The notes under the pieces: generated by a model | Told to the model about the DNA's origin: nothing | The model's database searches: none | What the model saw: the letters and a program-made list of their open reading frames with translations, nothing else | Position numbers and translations under genes: made by a program | Assembly (NCBI RefSeq): GCF_004798865.1 | Contig: NW_025335440.1 | Span: forward strand, 620,001-684,000 | Reading direction: 5' to 3' | Length of the DNA stretch: 64,000 bases | Origin: Varanus komodoensis | Lineage: Eukaryota > Chordata > Lepidosauria > Squamata > Varanidae | In this document: in pieces, positions 23,092 to 32,737 of the stretch | Layout: the number at the start of each line of letters is the position of its first letter | Numbering within the stretch: the first letter of the stretch is position 1

Positions 23092-23917
23092 GGTAAGCCT
23101 TTCCCATCAGAGGGTGGCTGAAATACTGACCTGCTGTCTGACAGCGATGTCAAGGGACTTCTGTGGGAAGAGCTCACGTTAACGTGTCTCCAGGGCCAAA
23201 AGCACGCAAAGGACGCCCGCCTCTCCGCAGTGAATGTGTGGGCCCTAAATAATGCTTGTCCCAGGCCGTCCGTCTGTTGGCTTACGTGCTTTGCCGTGCC
23301 TGTGATCTCAGTGGATTGCCATGCAGAAGAGGGACGAGAGTCCTGGGAAGTACAGCGCATCTGCCATGTTGCAGCGTGTCCCCTTTTAGCTCATTTTCTA
23401 GCCCTCATGAAATGTGTTGGCAAAACGGGATTGTGAAGTCCTAGTTTGTCTTGTTTTTAGGTTTGATTCCTACGAGTTGGACACATGCAGCCCTTGACTC
23501 ACCTTTTGTTCTCACAAGGTCAGCAATTTCCGCTTGTTTTCTGTCGCAGGCAACATTAACGGCAAAGTATGGCTGGAAGGTTCCTCTGGCTAAGCCCCTA
23601 CTCGGACGTAAGGGTGGGTGCCGCCGGCTCCATGCCCTGCCCCGGACGTGGCCTGTTCCGTGCCGCATTTGAAAGGAGTGCCTTTGCACTCTTGGTGCAG
23701 GTAGAATTTGGATTTCCTTGTGTGCATGTGCTATTTTTCCCCTTGCAGCTTTTATGGTATTGATAAATATACACAGTCAGAAGACTTTACCAAAGATAAG
23801 TAAATACATTCTGATCAGTTCAAAGTGCTATTGCTAATACATTGGTGAGTTTAAAAGATCACACATCACAATCATTACATATACACAGTTTGCTCAGTTG
23901 TCTATTCAGAAGCCAAT

Positions 23918-23992
23918 TTGTCTTTGTAAGCTGCCTAGAGGATCCTTTTGGATAAGTGGGCAGCATATAAATTTAAAAATAAAGAATAAAAA
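23918..23992 (+). repeat. LINE 3' end (L2/CR1-type) fragment
   Basis: 'ttgtaagctgcctagaggat' then 'aagtgggcagcatataaatt' and an A/T-rich tail: the common squamate LINE/SINE 3' end (GTGAGCCGCCC, then GGGCGGTATATAAAT). Confidence 0.6.
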
Positions 23993-24111
23993 GCTAAATA
24001 ACACTTTGGGTATATTCTGATTGGATTGCCCATTAGGAACAGATTCATTTTCTCATGATACTTTATGCTGTTTGATGTGTCTCTTCATAAAACCACGCCA
24101 CATATTTACCA

Positions 24112-24200
24112 CCAAATTTTATTTATTTATTTAAAACTTTTCTATACCATCCCCATACTTAAAGTCAATTTAGTCCAAAAAAAAAAAAAAAAAAACCCAA
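24112..24200 (-). repeat. LINE 3' end fragment, antisense
   Basis: A TTTATTTATTTA run, then a 'tttctataccatccccatac' block, followed by a run of 18 or more A. This resembles the inverse of the LINE 3' end (GGTATATAAATAAATA). Confidence 0.4.
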
Positions 24201-24612
24201 TTGCCCAGCATCCAGTGTTAAAATATAAACCCACCACTAAAACAAATTAACAATTAAAAAATAAATGACATTCTGGGCAGCTGAAATTTTTCATTTGCCG
24301 CTACGCCGGTAATGTTGCTAACTTTTTCTTGTTACATCAAGAGCCACATCTTCTCTATATTCTACAGACAGTGAATTAAGTGGAGAAGACTTTGTTCAGC
24401 ATGCTTGTTTTTATTTTATTAGTCCAAAGCTCCCACTGCCATACTGAAACAAGGGAGCTTATTACAACAAGTGGATTTAGAATTCATCCATACTTCGTTA
24501 AATTTTTACCTCACCTTTCTGCTAAAGATAGTGCTAAAGACCAAAGGTCTCTTGTTTGTTAATTTTGTTCTGATCAGAATATGCAAGAAGCCCTTCCCTT
24601 CATCCCATTTTT

Positions 24613-25250
24613 TCCTTCCCTCTTCTCCAGGGAGTCCTTCCTTCTCATCCCACCCCATCGTGGTTATCAGGGATGTTAAGCTCTTTCTTGTATAGTTCTT
24701 CTGTGCAATCTTGCCACCTCTTCTTAATCTCTTCTGCCTCTGTTAAGTCCCTGCCATTTTGGTCCTTTATCATGCCCATCTTTGCATGAAACATTCCCTT
24801 CATCTCTCCAATTTTCTTGAAGAGATCTCTGGTCCTCCCTATTCTATTGTTTTCCTATGGAGTATAGATCTTTACAGCATCGGACTCTCCTTTCACCACC
24901 AGTTACATCCGCAACTGAGTGTCCTTTTGGCTTTGACCCAGTTGCTTCACTCTTTCTGGTGCTACTAGTACTAGCCCTCTGCTCTTCTCCAGTAGCATAT
25001 TGGGCACCTTCCGACCTGAGGGGCTCATCTTTTGGCGTCATATCTTTTTGCCTTTTGGTGCTGTCTCTGGGGTTTTCATGGCAAAGATACTGGAGTGGGT
25101 TGCCATTTCCTTCTCCAGTGGATCAGCTTTTGTCAGAGCTCTCTGCTATGACCTCTCCATCTTGGGTGGCCCTGCACGGCATGGCTTATAGCTTCATTGA
25201 GCTACGCAAGCCCTTTCGCCACGACAAGGCAGTGATCCATGAAGGGGAGA
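24613..25250 (-). mobile_element. BovB (RTE) internally deleted derivative, antisense
   Basis: On the minus strand it starts with the BovB 5' region ('ggatcactgccttgtcgtgg', 'caacccactccagtatcttt', 'tggtgaaaggagagtccgat'), jumps to the EN-RT linker (reading like FKKI, MKGTFHAKMG and EEIKKRWQDYTEELYKKELN), and jumps again after ATAACCACGATGGGG to the C-terminal region (MRRKD, SLEK). It is cut off at its 3' side. Both jumps are identical to those in the copy at 44.8-45.6 kb. Confidence 0.85.
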
Positions 25251-25267
25251 TTGTGGTGATGGGATAG

Positions 25268-25512
25268 TAAAGGGTCTTTATTTATTTCATGTCTATTCTG
25301 CCTTTTTTTCCTTTCAAAGAAATCAAGGCAGCTTCCAGCATTCTCCTCCTCCTCTCTATCTTGTCCTCGCAACAACAACCCTGTGAGGTAGGTTAGGTTA
25401 AGAGACTAACTGAACCAAAGTCGTCCAGTGAACGCTATGGCTGAGCGTGGACCAGAACCCAAATCTCCCAAGTCCCAGTGCCTCACTCTTAACTGCTATA
25501 GCACACTTGCTT
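25268..25512 (-). mobile_element. tRNA-derived MIR/CORE-type SINE, antisense
   Basis: On the minus strand it opens with a tRNA-like part ('tagcagttaagagtgaggca', an A-box-like block, and 'gggttctggtcc', a B-box-like block). It continues with the CORE-like 'cctaacctacctcacagggt' and 'tgttgttgcgagg', and ends in a LINE-like AT-rich tail. Full length or nearly so. Confidence 0.65.
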
Positions 25513-26593
25513 GGTTTTATTATCAGTAGCTTTTGTCACCATTACCATCCATTAATCTTAATGACTTCTTTAGACTTCATCAGTAACAAAATACTGATTT
25601 CTTCCCCAGTTGTGCTGGTGCGGTTTTAATGATGGTACTTTACAGCACAGAGAATTGTGGGGAAGGGTGGAAAAGGTACAGGATCTCGAGAGCAGTCAGG
25701 CCCAACCAAAAGAAAACGAGTAAAAACTAGAAGATCTTTCTGATCGGCTTCCTGGCCACCCCCCTTGTCAGCAAATGTTTTAATGCAGCTGCACTTCATA
25801 CTGGACAGCCCGCCATCTGACAGCGTTCAGGCGGGAAGCAAAGCAGCAATGGAGCTCTCTGGAACTTGGCTTCCTCACCGTCCACGGATGGAGCCTCCTC
25901 TGCCACCCAGGGCATTGCTGAATCAGGGCGGCACATTTCGGGTGGCTGGAGTGGCACACTTGTGCAGCTCCAAACTACCAGCAAAGGGTTTTAAAAATAC
26001 AATGTTCGTAAATGCAGCACCAGCGGAAACCAATGGAAAGTGGATGGCTAACCAGCCGCAACTGCCGCCAGGCACTGCTTGGGCTCTTTGAAGGGCCGCC
26101 TGCTGTGGCCTCCAAGGTGGCAAAAGTGGTCCCTGGAGTGGGGCGCTGGGAAGGCAAGTGCGGCGGCTGTAAATGGGCTGGGAGTGGAGAGCAGCACTGG
26201 GGCAGCTTCAGCCACCCATCCCCTGGAATGCCGTCTGGAGTTGGCTCGGGGAGAACCAACGCCGAGCGGGATTGCTTGTTGTGTGCACTGTAGCTCATTG
26301 CTGGGTGCGTTGCCAGCTTGTTAAAATGTGGCCGTTCTGTTTTACCCAGTATTTTATGGTGTTGTGTTCTGAATTGCACAGAGAGCTTTGGTTTGTGGGC
26401 AGTCTAGAAAGGCCGTGCTAAATAAATCAATAATAAATCAGTCCATCGGTGTGTCTTGTTTGCCTGCTCTTGCCAAGGCACCGTGAGTCTCTCACCCTCG
26501 CTGAAACGACCATGCAGGAGGTTACATGGGACCATGGTCATGGTTTTGTTGCGTGCAGCTGTCTCGCAAGGGCTGTTGGTTGTCTTGTTTCAG

Positions 26594-26710
26594 CACCTCT
26601 TCCGCAGGGTGCTGCTCGGAGAGATCACGCCAAAGAGATTGGTTCAGCTGAGCTCTTTACAGTTGGCACCGAAGGAACTGGTGGAGTGGAGAGCCAAAGA
26701 GAACAAACGT
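26594..26710 (+). CDS. SPOCD1: SPOCD1 exon, TFIIS-central-like domain (second half)
   Basis: The acceptor is TTGTCTTGTTTCAG and the donor is AAACGT/GTAGGT. The exon is 117 nt, phase 0 in and out. It encodes HLFRRVLLGEITPKRLVQLS and SLQLAPKELVEWRAKENKR. This aligns closely with human SPOCD1 [20 protein letters not shown] and PQELARWRDQEEKR and with the same segment in PHF3, DIDO1 and TFIIS-type domains. Intact. The exon(s) that should precede it were not found. Confidence 0.9.
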
Positions 26711-27136
26711 GTAGGTCTTTCTTTTGTACTCGGGAAAAGGCCGTATGAAGCGACTGAACTTCTAGCTTAAGCTTGCAAGTTGCTTGCGGCCTGGTTGGAA
26801 AATGCACTTGGCAACAGTTATCTTTCTTGGAGGAGGTATCATAACTCAAGCTGCAGGATTCCGTGGGACTTCATTCTTTCAAGTGTATCCTTGTGCTTGA
26901 GAGGTTTCATCCTTTAAACAGTGGCAAACTCACATCACTGAATATGTGCTTTGTCATTCTGGTTTCCGAACAAGTGTATGTTCATCATACTATATATTTA
27001 TAGTAAGCATTGTTTCTGTATAATAATGTTTTTGCAAATATCATTTCCATATTGGCATGCTGCATCTTAGCATATTGTGAGGTTGCTCAAAAAGACATCA
27101 TTTAAAGACCTGTGTTTACCATTGTGCTGTTTGCAG

Positions 27137-27256
27137 ACGCTGGAGATTATAGAGAAAGAGGCGCGAGAAACACCAGAGTGTTGCTCTGCAAAGTTCACCC
27201 ACAAAGGAATTGTAGAGATACACCGAGAAGCACATGAGGACTTGTCATTCCAAGAG
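27137..27256 (+). CDS. SPOCD1: SPOCD1 exon, end of TFIIS-like domain
   Basis: The acceptor is GTGCTGTTTGCAG and the donor is CAAGAG/GTATGT. The exon is 120 nt, phase 0 in and out. It encodes TLEIIEKEARETPECCSAKF, THKGIVEIHREAHEDLSFQE. This matches human [20 protein letters not shown] and HKGEVEIQRDMDQTLTLED. The KxTHKGxVEI motif is shared by PHF3 and DIDO1 at the same place. Intact. Confidence 0.92.
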
Positions 27257-27283
27257 GTATGTGTGAGTGCGTGGTAGTGTTCA

Positions 27284-27357
27284 GGCAAACACAACTAACT
27301 GAACACAACTAACTGGCAAACACAACTAACTGAACAAACACAACTAACTGAACAAAC
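27284..27357. repeat. Short minisatellite (AACACAACTAACTG units)
   Basis: Four imperfect copies of an 18-20 nt unit centred on ACACAACTAACTGAACA begin about 28 nt downstream of a SPOCD1 splice donor. The unit length varies (shorter second copy). Confidence 0.8.
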
Positions 27358-27839
27358 TTATACTCAACTCTCTTAATTCTCAAGGGAAATATATAGGTGC
27401 TCACCTGTGGTGGATTTTGAAGAATCACGGGGGTTCTGCAAAATTGGTTATGAAGAGCAAAGGTCATGAATTAACTTCCCCACAGCCAGGGCTCTAGCAA
27501 AAGCAGCGCTCCAGGTGTGTTCCTGTGTCTCTGTCCTGCTTCTCTTCAGAAATGTTCCTTAATAGCTGGAAAGGATGAGAAAATCGTTACATGCTGACGA
27601 GGTGGAAGCAGGGTAGGGATCTGCGGGTGCAGGGCTGGAAGCTGGTGCTGCGCCGGACCCTTGGGCCTCCCCACTGCTGCCTTGGCTTGGAGGCACTGCC
27701 GATGCTGCGGCCCCGGCCTCCGGGTGGATCAACTTGGCGGGTCACGCCAGCGCGCGGATACTCCCCAGAGGCTGTGGGCGGCCTGTGCCGGCCACTCCTG
27801 GGGCTGCAGAGTTAGCTGGATTCATGAAATATAATAAAT
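27358..27839 (+). other. SPOCD1: SPOCD1 intron before L2 insertion
   Basis: No exon is recognised. GC content rises sharply from about 27600. This GC-rich part could already be the L2 5' UTR or older intron DNA. Confidence 0.4.
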
Positions 27840-28924
27840 GGAGCTGAATCAGCTAAACAGTGAGTTGGTGGGGCCAAACGTTTGGCGCTCCCTCCCCCTC
27901 TCTCCCCGGAACACCTGCCGCGCCGCGCTGCCACCGCTGCTGCCGCCGGCGGACCTGAGGCGCACTGCCGAGCCGGAGGCCAGCGGATGCCGCCCCCGCG
28001 GCCACCGCTGGGCCACCCCGGGCACGGAGGATGCCAGGGCCACGCCAGGGCCACGCCAGGGCCGCTGTCGATGGTGTGGAGGAGGGCGCCGCCATCTCGC
28101 CGCCGGGCAGGTTTCCACGCCCCTCTCTGCTCCCTCCCGCCGGCGTCGGTGAGAGCAACGCCGGATTGGGGCGGGGCGTGCGGGCGGGCGCTGGCTTAAC
28201 CCACCAGACGCGGCCTGGGGCCGGCAGCCTCTGGCCGAAGGGCGATGGCCAAAGGGTGGTCGCCGCCGTTTGTGGCCATTCGTGGCCGTGCAGGGCTGGG
28301 CTGGCGGGGGGCTAGGTTGGTGGGTGGAATTTTGAATTTTGTATCGGGGGGTAGAAGGGGAGTTTTTTTTACTGTTTTAAAGTTTTATTGTATTTTAATT
28401 TGTTTTTATGGAGTCGTCCCTGGCCATGTCGACGTTTGTGTTTCCTGGGGAGCGTGTGGGTGCCGCCATTGGGGTAGTCTTGGGCAATGGATGTAACAGC
28501 GGTGGGGGCTTAATGTGTCCGCGTAGAAGAAGGAGGGACAGATGGCTGACACCCGTCCCTCCTTCTGGTTCTGCCCCCAGCCAGAGGGTGCCAGGGAGTC
28601 TCGTCAGTCGCCCCCCGGGCCTGACGGTGCTGCTGCTTAATGCCAGGTCGGTCTACAATAAATCTTCCCTCATCCTTGACTTGATTGTGGATGAGGGGGC
28701 TGACCTGGCTTGTATAACGGAGACCTGGGCAGGAGAGGGGGGGGGATGTCGCCCTCTCTCAAATGTGCCCACCCGGGTATCTGGTTCAGCACTGTCCACA
28801 CGGGGAGTGGAGGGGAGGGGAGGTCGCTTTGGTTTACCGAGCCTCCATCTCCCTCATGGGTCTTCCAGTTCCCTTGAGACCAGGGCTGGAGTGTCTCTAC
28901 TTGGTGTTGGGCGATTGAGACGGA

Positions 28925-30298
28925 TTGGGGATTCTGTTGGTGTACCGTGCACCCTTCTGTCCCACAGTCTCCCTGCCTGAGCTGACGGAGATCGTCTCGG
29001 ACCTGGTGTTGAGGACTCCCAGGATGTTGGTCCTGGGGGACTTCAATCTCCATGCTGAGACTGGTCTGACCGGGGCGGCTCAGGACTTCATGGCCTCCAT
29101 GATGGCCATGGGGCTGTCTCAACATATCGCAGGCCCGACCCATGAACGTGGACACACTCTGGACCTGGTATTCTCGATGGGGCAGGAAGAGGGTGGTCTG
29201 AGGGTGAGGAATTTATGTCTGACACCCCTGTCATGGTCAGATCACTTCCTCATGAGGTTTGTGCTCGAGAGCGGCCTCTCCCTCTGTAAGGGTGCGGACC
29301 CGATTGTGTGGGTCCGCCCACGGGGCCGGATGGATCCGGACGGATTCCTGAAGGCCCTGGGGGAGTTTCCGGCTGACGAAACTGGTGCTCCTGTCCAGGC
29401 TCTGGTTGAACTATGGAACAGGGAGATGACTAGGGCTGTTGACATGATCGCTCCTGAGCGTCCTCTCCCGCCAGGCAGAGCCCACTCTTCCCCTTGGTAT
29501 ACACCTGAATTGCGGGCGATGAAGCAGGCCAGGAGACAGCTAGAGTATAGGTGGAGGAGATCATGGGATGAATCTGACCGAACACACTTAAGAGCCCATT
29601 ATTGGGCCTATGCTGTGGCGGTGAGGGCGGCGAAAAAGAAATTCTTTTCCGTTTCCATTGCCTCTTCAAAATGCTGTCTGGCGGAGTTTTTTCGAGTGGT
29701 ACAAGGCCTGGTCCGCCCTGGCCCTAAGAAAGATCTGGTTCCACCCTCGAAGGCCCACTGTGACGACTTTGCCAAGCATTTCAGGGAGAAAATCGCTCAG
29801 ATTCGTCACGAGCTGGACTCTGCTAGTGACTCAGAGCCTTCAGGGGAGGTGCCAATGTCTCTGCCTGGTCCAAAATTAATGGATGAATTTCAGTTATTGC
29901 AGCCTGATGATGTGGACAAGGTGCTTGGACGAGTACGTCCCACCACTTGCCTATTGGACCCTTGCCCAACTTGGTTAATAAACAACGCCAAGCACGGGAT
30001 TGGGATCTGGATCTTGGAAATGGTTAACGCTTCTCTGAGGGAGGGTCGGGTACCTGCCCTTTTAAAGGAGGCGGTAATACGACCGGTCCTGAAGAAAGCG
30101 TCACTGGACCCAGAGATGGCCGCTGATTGTAGACCAGTGGCCAACATCCCATTTTTGGGCAAGGTGTTGGAGTGGGTGGTGGCGGGACAACTCCAAGCAC
30201 TCTTGGATAAAACTGATTATCTGGACCCATTTCATTCCGGCTTCAGACCCGGGTACAGTACTGAATCTGCCTTGGTCGCCCTGTACGACGACCTGTGA
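28925..30298 (+). CDS. L2 LINE ORF, endonuclease end to RT start
   Basis: An open frame of about 457 codons in the intronic L2. It starts inside the endonuclease (ILLVYRAPFCPTVSLPELTE, then LVLGDFNLHAE, GHTLDLVFS, WSDHFLM), passes a linker with REKIAQIRHELDS, and enters the reverse transcriptase (RPVLKKASLDPEMAADCRPV, FLGKVLEWVVAGQLQALLDK). It ends at a TGA in place of the usual DDLR codon. No true initiation is expected here; the biological ORF starts at 28408 in another frame. Confidence 0.85.
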   Translation: MGILLVYRAPFCPTVSLPELTEIVSDLVLRTPRMLVLGDFNLHAETGLTGAAQDFMASMMAMGLSQHIAGPTHERGHTLDLVFSMGQEEGGLRVRNLCLTPLSWSDHFLMRFVLESGLSLCKGADPIVWVRPRGRMDPDGFLKALGEFPADETGAPVQALVELWNREMTRAVDMIAPERPLPPGRAHSSPWYTPELRAMKQARRQLEYRWRRSWDESDRTHLRAHYWAYAVAVRAAKKKFFSVSIASSKCCLAEFFRVVQGLVRPGPKKDLVPPSKAHCDDFAKHFREKIAQIRHELDSASDSEPSGEVPMSLPGPKLMDEFQLLQPDDVDKVLGRVRPTTCLLDPCPTWLINNAKHGIGIWILEMVNASLREGRVPALLKEAVIRPVLKKASLDPEMAADCRPVANIPFLGKVLEWVVAGQLQALLDKTDYLDPFHSGFRPGYSTESALVALYDDL

Positions 30299-30326
30299 AG
30301 GGAGAAGGACGGGGAGTGCGTCCCTG

Positions 30327-31448
30327 TTGGTTCTTCTGGACCTCTCAGTGGCTTTTGATACCATCGACCATGGTATCCTTCTGGATAGGCTAGCAGGATT
30401 GGGGGTCGGAGGCACTGCTTTGCAGTGGTTCCATTCCTATCTCAATGGCCGATTCCAGAAGGTGGTGCTGGGGGACTATGGCTCTGCACCATGGCAGTTA
30501 TGCCATGGAGTTCCGCAGGGGTCCATTTTGTCCCCTTTGCTGTTTAACGTCTACATGAAACCGCTGGGAGAGGTCATCAGGAGGTGTGGGCTGCGGAATC
30601 ATCAGTACGCTGATGATACCCAGCTCTACCTCTCATTTTCCACCAATCCAGGTGAGGCAGTGGCTGTACTGAACCGGTGCCTGGCCGAGGTAATGGGCTG
30701 GATGAGGGCCAGTAAACTGAAGCTCAGTCCAGACAAGATGGAGGCCCTGTTGGTTAGCGGATCGGGCTTGTGGGGGGGTGAATTGAACCTAGTCCTGAAT
30801 GGGGTTGCACTCCCTCTTAGGGACAAGGTTCGCAGCTTGGGAGTGCTCCTCGACCCAGAGCTTTCACTGGAAGCTCAGATGACAGCGGTGGCGAGGAGCG
30901 CTTTCTTTCAGCTTCGGCTGATCCATCAGCTGCACCCCTACCTGGAGTACGACTGCCTGGCGACAGTGACACACGCGTTGGTGACTTCCCGACTTGACTT
31001 CTGTAACGCGCTCTACGTGGGGCTACCCTTAAAGATGGTCCGGATACTTCAATCGGTTCAAAATAGAGCTGCCAGGCTGCTGACGGGGCGTTATGTTCAC
31101 ATGACTCCAGTCCTCCGTCAGCTTCACTGGCTTCCCATTGAAGTCTGGGCCCAATTCAAGGTGTTGGTGATGACCTATAAAGCCCTAAACGGCTTGGATC
31201 CTGGTTACCTGAAGGAGCGCTTACATCCATATATGCCCGCCCGCCCCTTGAGATCAGCAGGAGAGGCCCTTCTCCAGGAACCCTCCGTGAAGGAAATTAG
31301 GAGGGTGGGTACTCGGAGGAGGGCTTTCTCTGTGGTGGCGCCCAATCTATGGAATGCGCTCCCCGGAGAGGTCCGCCTGGCGCCGTCGTTATTTGTTTTT
31401 CGGTGCCAGGCGAAGACCTTTTTATTCAAATGTCATTTTAATTGTTAA
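30327..31448 (+). CDS. L2 LINE ORF, reverse transcriptase palm to C-terminus
   Basis: An open frame of about 373 codons continuing the same L2 protein one frame over. It holds the catalytic palm motifs (AFDTIDHG, GVPQGS, YADDTQLY) and the L2-specific C-terminal region through GEVRLAPSLFVFRCQAKTFL and TAA. The YADD motif is intact. It is separated from the upstream RT part by a stop and a 1-nt shift, so this copy cannot make the whole enzyme. Confidence 0.88.
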   Translation: MVLLDLSVAFDTIDHGILLDRLAGLGVGGTALQWFHSYLNGRFQKVVLGDYGSAPWQLCHGVPQGSILSPLLFNVYMKPLGEVIRRCGLRNHQYADDTQLYLSFSTNPGEAVAVLNRCLAEVMGWMRASKLKLSPDKMEALLVSGSGLWGGELNLVLNGVALPLRDKVRSLGVLLDPELSLEAQMTAVARSAFFQLRLIHQLHPYLEYDCLATVTHALVTSRLDFCNALYVGLPLKMVRILQSVQNRAARLLTGRYVHMTPVLRQLHWLPIEVWAQFKVLVMTYKALNGLDPGYLKERLHPYMPARPLRSAGEALLQEPSVKEIRRVGTRRRAFSVVAPNLWNALPGEVRLAPSLFVFRCQAKTFLFKCHFNC

Positions 31449-31712
31449 TGGTATTTATTCATTTTATTCTTTGGCCAGGGTGACTTAATTTATACTGTTA
31501 ATTTATATTATTTTATGGAAGTTTATGGATGTGAGCCGCCCCAAGGCTTCGGTGAAAGGGGCAGCATAGAAGTCTCATACATACATGCATACATACATAA
31601 ATATAAATATAAATATAAATATAAAATTAAAATATAAAATTAAAATTAAACGTACCGTAATGAGATGGGAAGGAGGCAGTAACAGCCCTGCATTCCCGTG
31701 AATCCTTTGCAG

Positions 31713-31838
31713 GTGTCACCGTCGCTCATGGAAGGGGACTCCAGTTGTGAGATGCCTGCAGCACCTGTGACAGGACCGGGAGAGGAGCTCTGCGCTTGCT
31801 TGAGTGGCTCTGACTCGTCTAGCTCGGGCAAGCTGGCT
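31713..31838 (+). CDS. SPOCD1: Candidate SPOCD1 linker exon after TFIIS-like domain
   Basis: The acceptor is GTGAATCCTTTGCAG. In phase 0, as required by the previous exon, it reads VSPSLMEGDSSCEMPAAPVT, GPGEELCACLSGSDSSSSGK before a TGA. The human protein at this point has LVGPQMFMDCSPQALP, then a HHFLDPNC block, so VSPSLMEGD is a plausible match. I could not fix the donor; TT/GTGAGA or CCT/GTGACA are options. It lies only 68 nt from the L2 tail. Confidence 0.4.
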
Positions 31839-31870
31839 TGAGCACAGCCTGTAAATGCCACAAGAAGTTT

Positions 31871-31871
<1 letters not shown>

Positions 31872-31921
<50 letters not shown>
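31872..31921. repeat. TGC/CAG trinucleotide repeat
   Basis: About 16-17 uninterrupted TGC units (CAG on the minus strand), in a SPOCD1 intron just downstream of a candidate exon. The long Q- and S-run ORFs over it on the minus strand are products of the repeat. Confidence 0.95.
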
Positions 31922-32548
31922 AGAAGGCTTTGATGAGCCACCCGGTGGATGTTCGTCAAGGGAACTCCAGGACGGACTGCGTGGAGTGGAAGTATCCTCT
32001 TGAACAAACCCCTCGTAATGATTTTGACAGGGCTGGAGGGATGGCCTTGTCCTTGGGGTGCGATGCCCTGTCCTTTGGGGTGCGATTCTGACTTGCCCAT
32101 GCAGAATCACTGCTCAAATTGCAGCACGTGCAGTGCCACAGGTTGGCTTGCTGCCCTCCGGTAACCCGTGGATTATTGCTCCTGGCATGCACCACCATTT
32201 ATTTTGATCATGTGAACCCGGTCGGTGATGGCAGGGCAGACTGGCTTGCCGTAAAATCCCTTGGGGAGCAAATGGGTATCACTGGAGGGCCTAAGAGGGA
32301 ACCGAGGCAGCATTGCTTTTTGGACCATGAAGGCTCAGCCAACATCCTTCTCATTTTGGAATATCATTCTCAATAAATGAATAAATAGAATGCCCAATTT
32401 ATTCTTGAAATCCAAGCTATACAAACTGTACTAAGCTCCAGGACTTTTCACTTAAGTGTGACCATTGATACAAGAATTTTGCAAAACGAATCTGTACTCC
32501 TTTAGGGTTTAAATGGGGGAAAGAGACCTGTTTCTTCTGGCATGACAG

Positions 32549-32737
32549 GGCAGAAGGCTGCTGGCAGTGACCAGGGTTTCAAGCCACCTTCAAATAAATG
32601 GACTCTAAACCAGAAAGCAAACGTTGTGAGACATTTGTTGCCGAGCACAATGGACTCCGAGAGAGGAGGAAGACCTTTGCGAGCTGCAAGCTCTGTACAG
32701 TCCATATCACTCGCCCTCCGAGGCTTTATAACTGAAG
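32549..32737 (+). CDS. SPOCD1: Candidate SPOCD1 linker exon
   Basis: The acceptor is CTTCTGGCATGACAG and the donor is CTGAAG/GTAAAA; it is phase 1 at both ends. The only open frame gives QKAAGSDQGFKPPSNKWTLN, QKANVVRHLLPSTMDSERGG and RPLRAASSVQSISLALRGFI. I see no clear match in the human linker, which is poorly conserved. It is supported by splice sites, full openness, and a phase that fits the next SPOC exon if that starts at 33241. Confidence 0.35.

Larger units (their letters stand above)
23092..26593 (+). other. SPOCD1: SPOCD1 intron where TFIIS-domain exons are expected
   Basis: By comparison with human SPOCD1, one or more exons encoding the first half of the TFIIS-central-like domain (VRSMQEVLW and YKTKYRSLLFNLRDP-like) should lie here. 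I found nothing resembling them. The stretch holds LINE 3' ends, a BovB derivative and a MIR-type SINE instead. Confidence 0.55.
27840..31645 (+). mobile_element. Near full-length L2 LINE in SPOCD1 intron
   Basis: An L2-clade (CR1/Jockey group) LINE in gene orientation. A CpG-rich 5' UTR of about 570 bp is followed by an ORF from ATG 28408 with AP-endonuclease motifs (LTVLLLNARSVYNKSSLILD, ACITETW, LVLGDFNLHAE, WSDHFLM), then reverse transcriptase (FHSGFRPGYSTESALVALYD, VLLDLSVAFDTIDHGILLDR, HGVPQGSILSPLLF, QYADDTQLYLSF) and the L2 C-terminus (SRLDFCNALYVGL, LHWLPIEV, RRAFSVVAPNLWNALP). The 3' end is GTGAGCCGCCCCAAGGCTTC with a CATA/ATAAATATAA tail. Frame is lost at a run of G near 28737-28747, there is a TGA at 30296, and frame is lost again near 30310-30325. 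The exact 5' start is uncertain. Confidence 0.9.

Noticed and set aside
23550-23607. 58-nt block between a good acceptor (TTTTCTGTCGCAG) and donor (GGAC/GTAAGG)
   Set aside because: In the phase required after the 22909-23091 exon it contains a stop, and no frame resembles SPOCD1; kept out as a likely chance pair.
24857-25267. 136-codon hydrophobic sense ORF resembling a membrane protein
   Set aside because: It is the complement of the BovB 5' region; the same ORF appears in inverse orientation at 44785-45180.
27287-27357. Regularly spaced repeats that could suggest a CRISPR-like array
   Set aside because: Units are contiguous with no unique spacers, in a vertebrate intron; it is a minisatellite.
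31646-32110. Minus-strand ORF with a long Gln run
   Set aside because: The Gln run is just the CAG repeat; flanking residues match nothing and a SPOCD1 exon candidate lies on the other strand.
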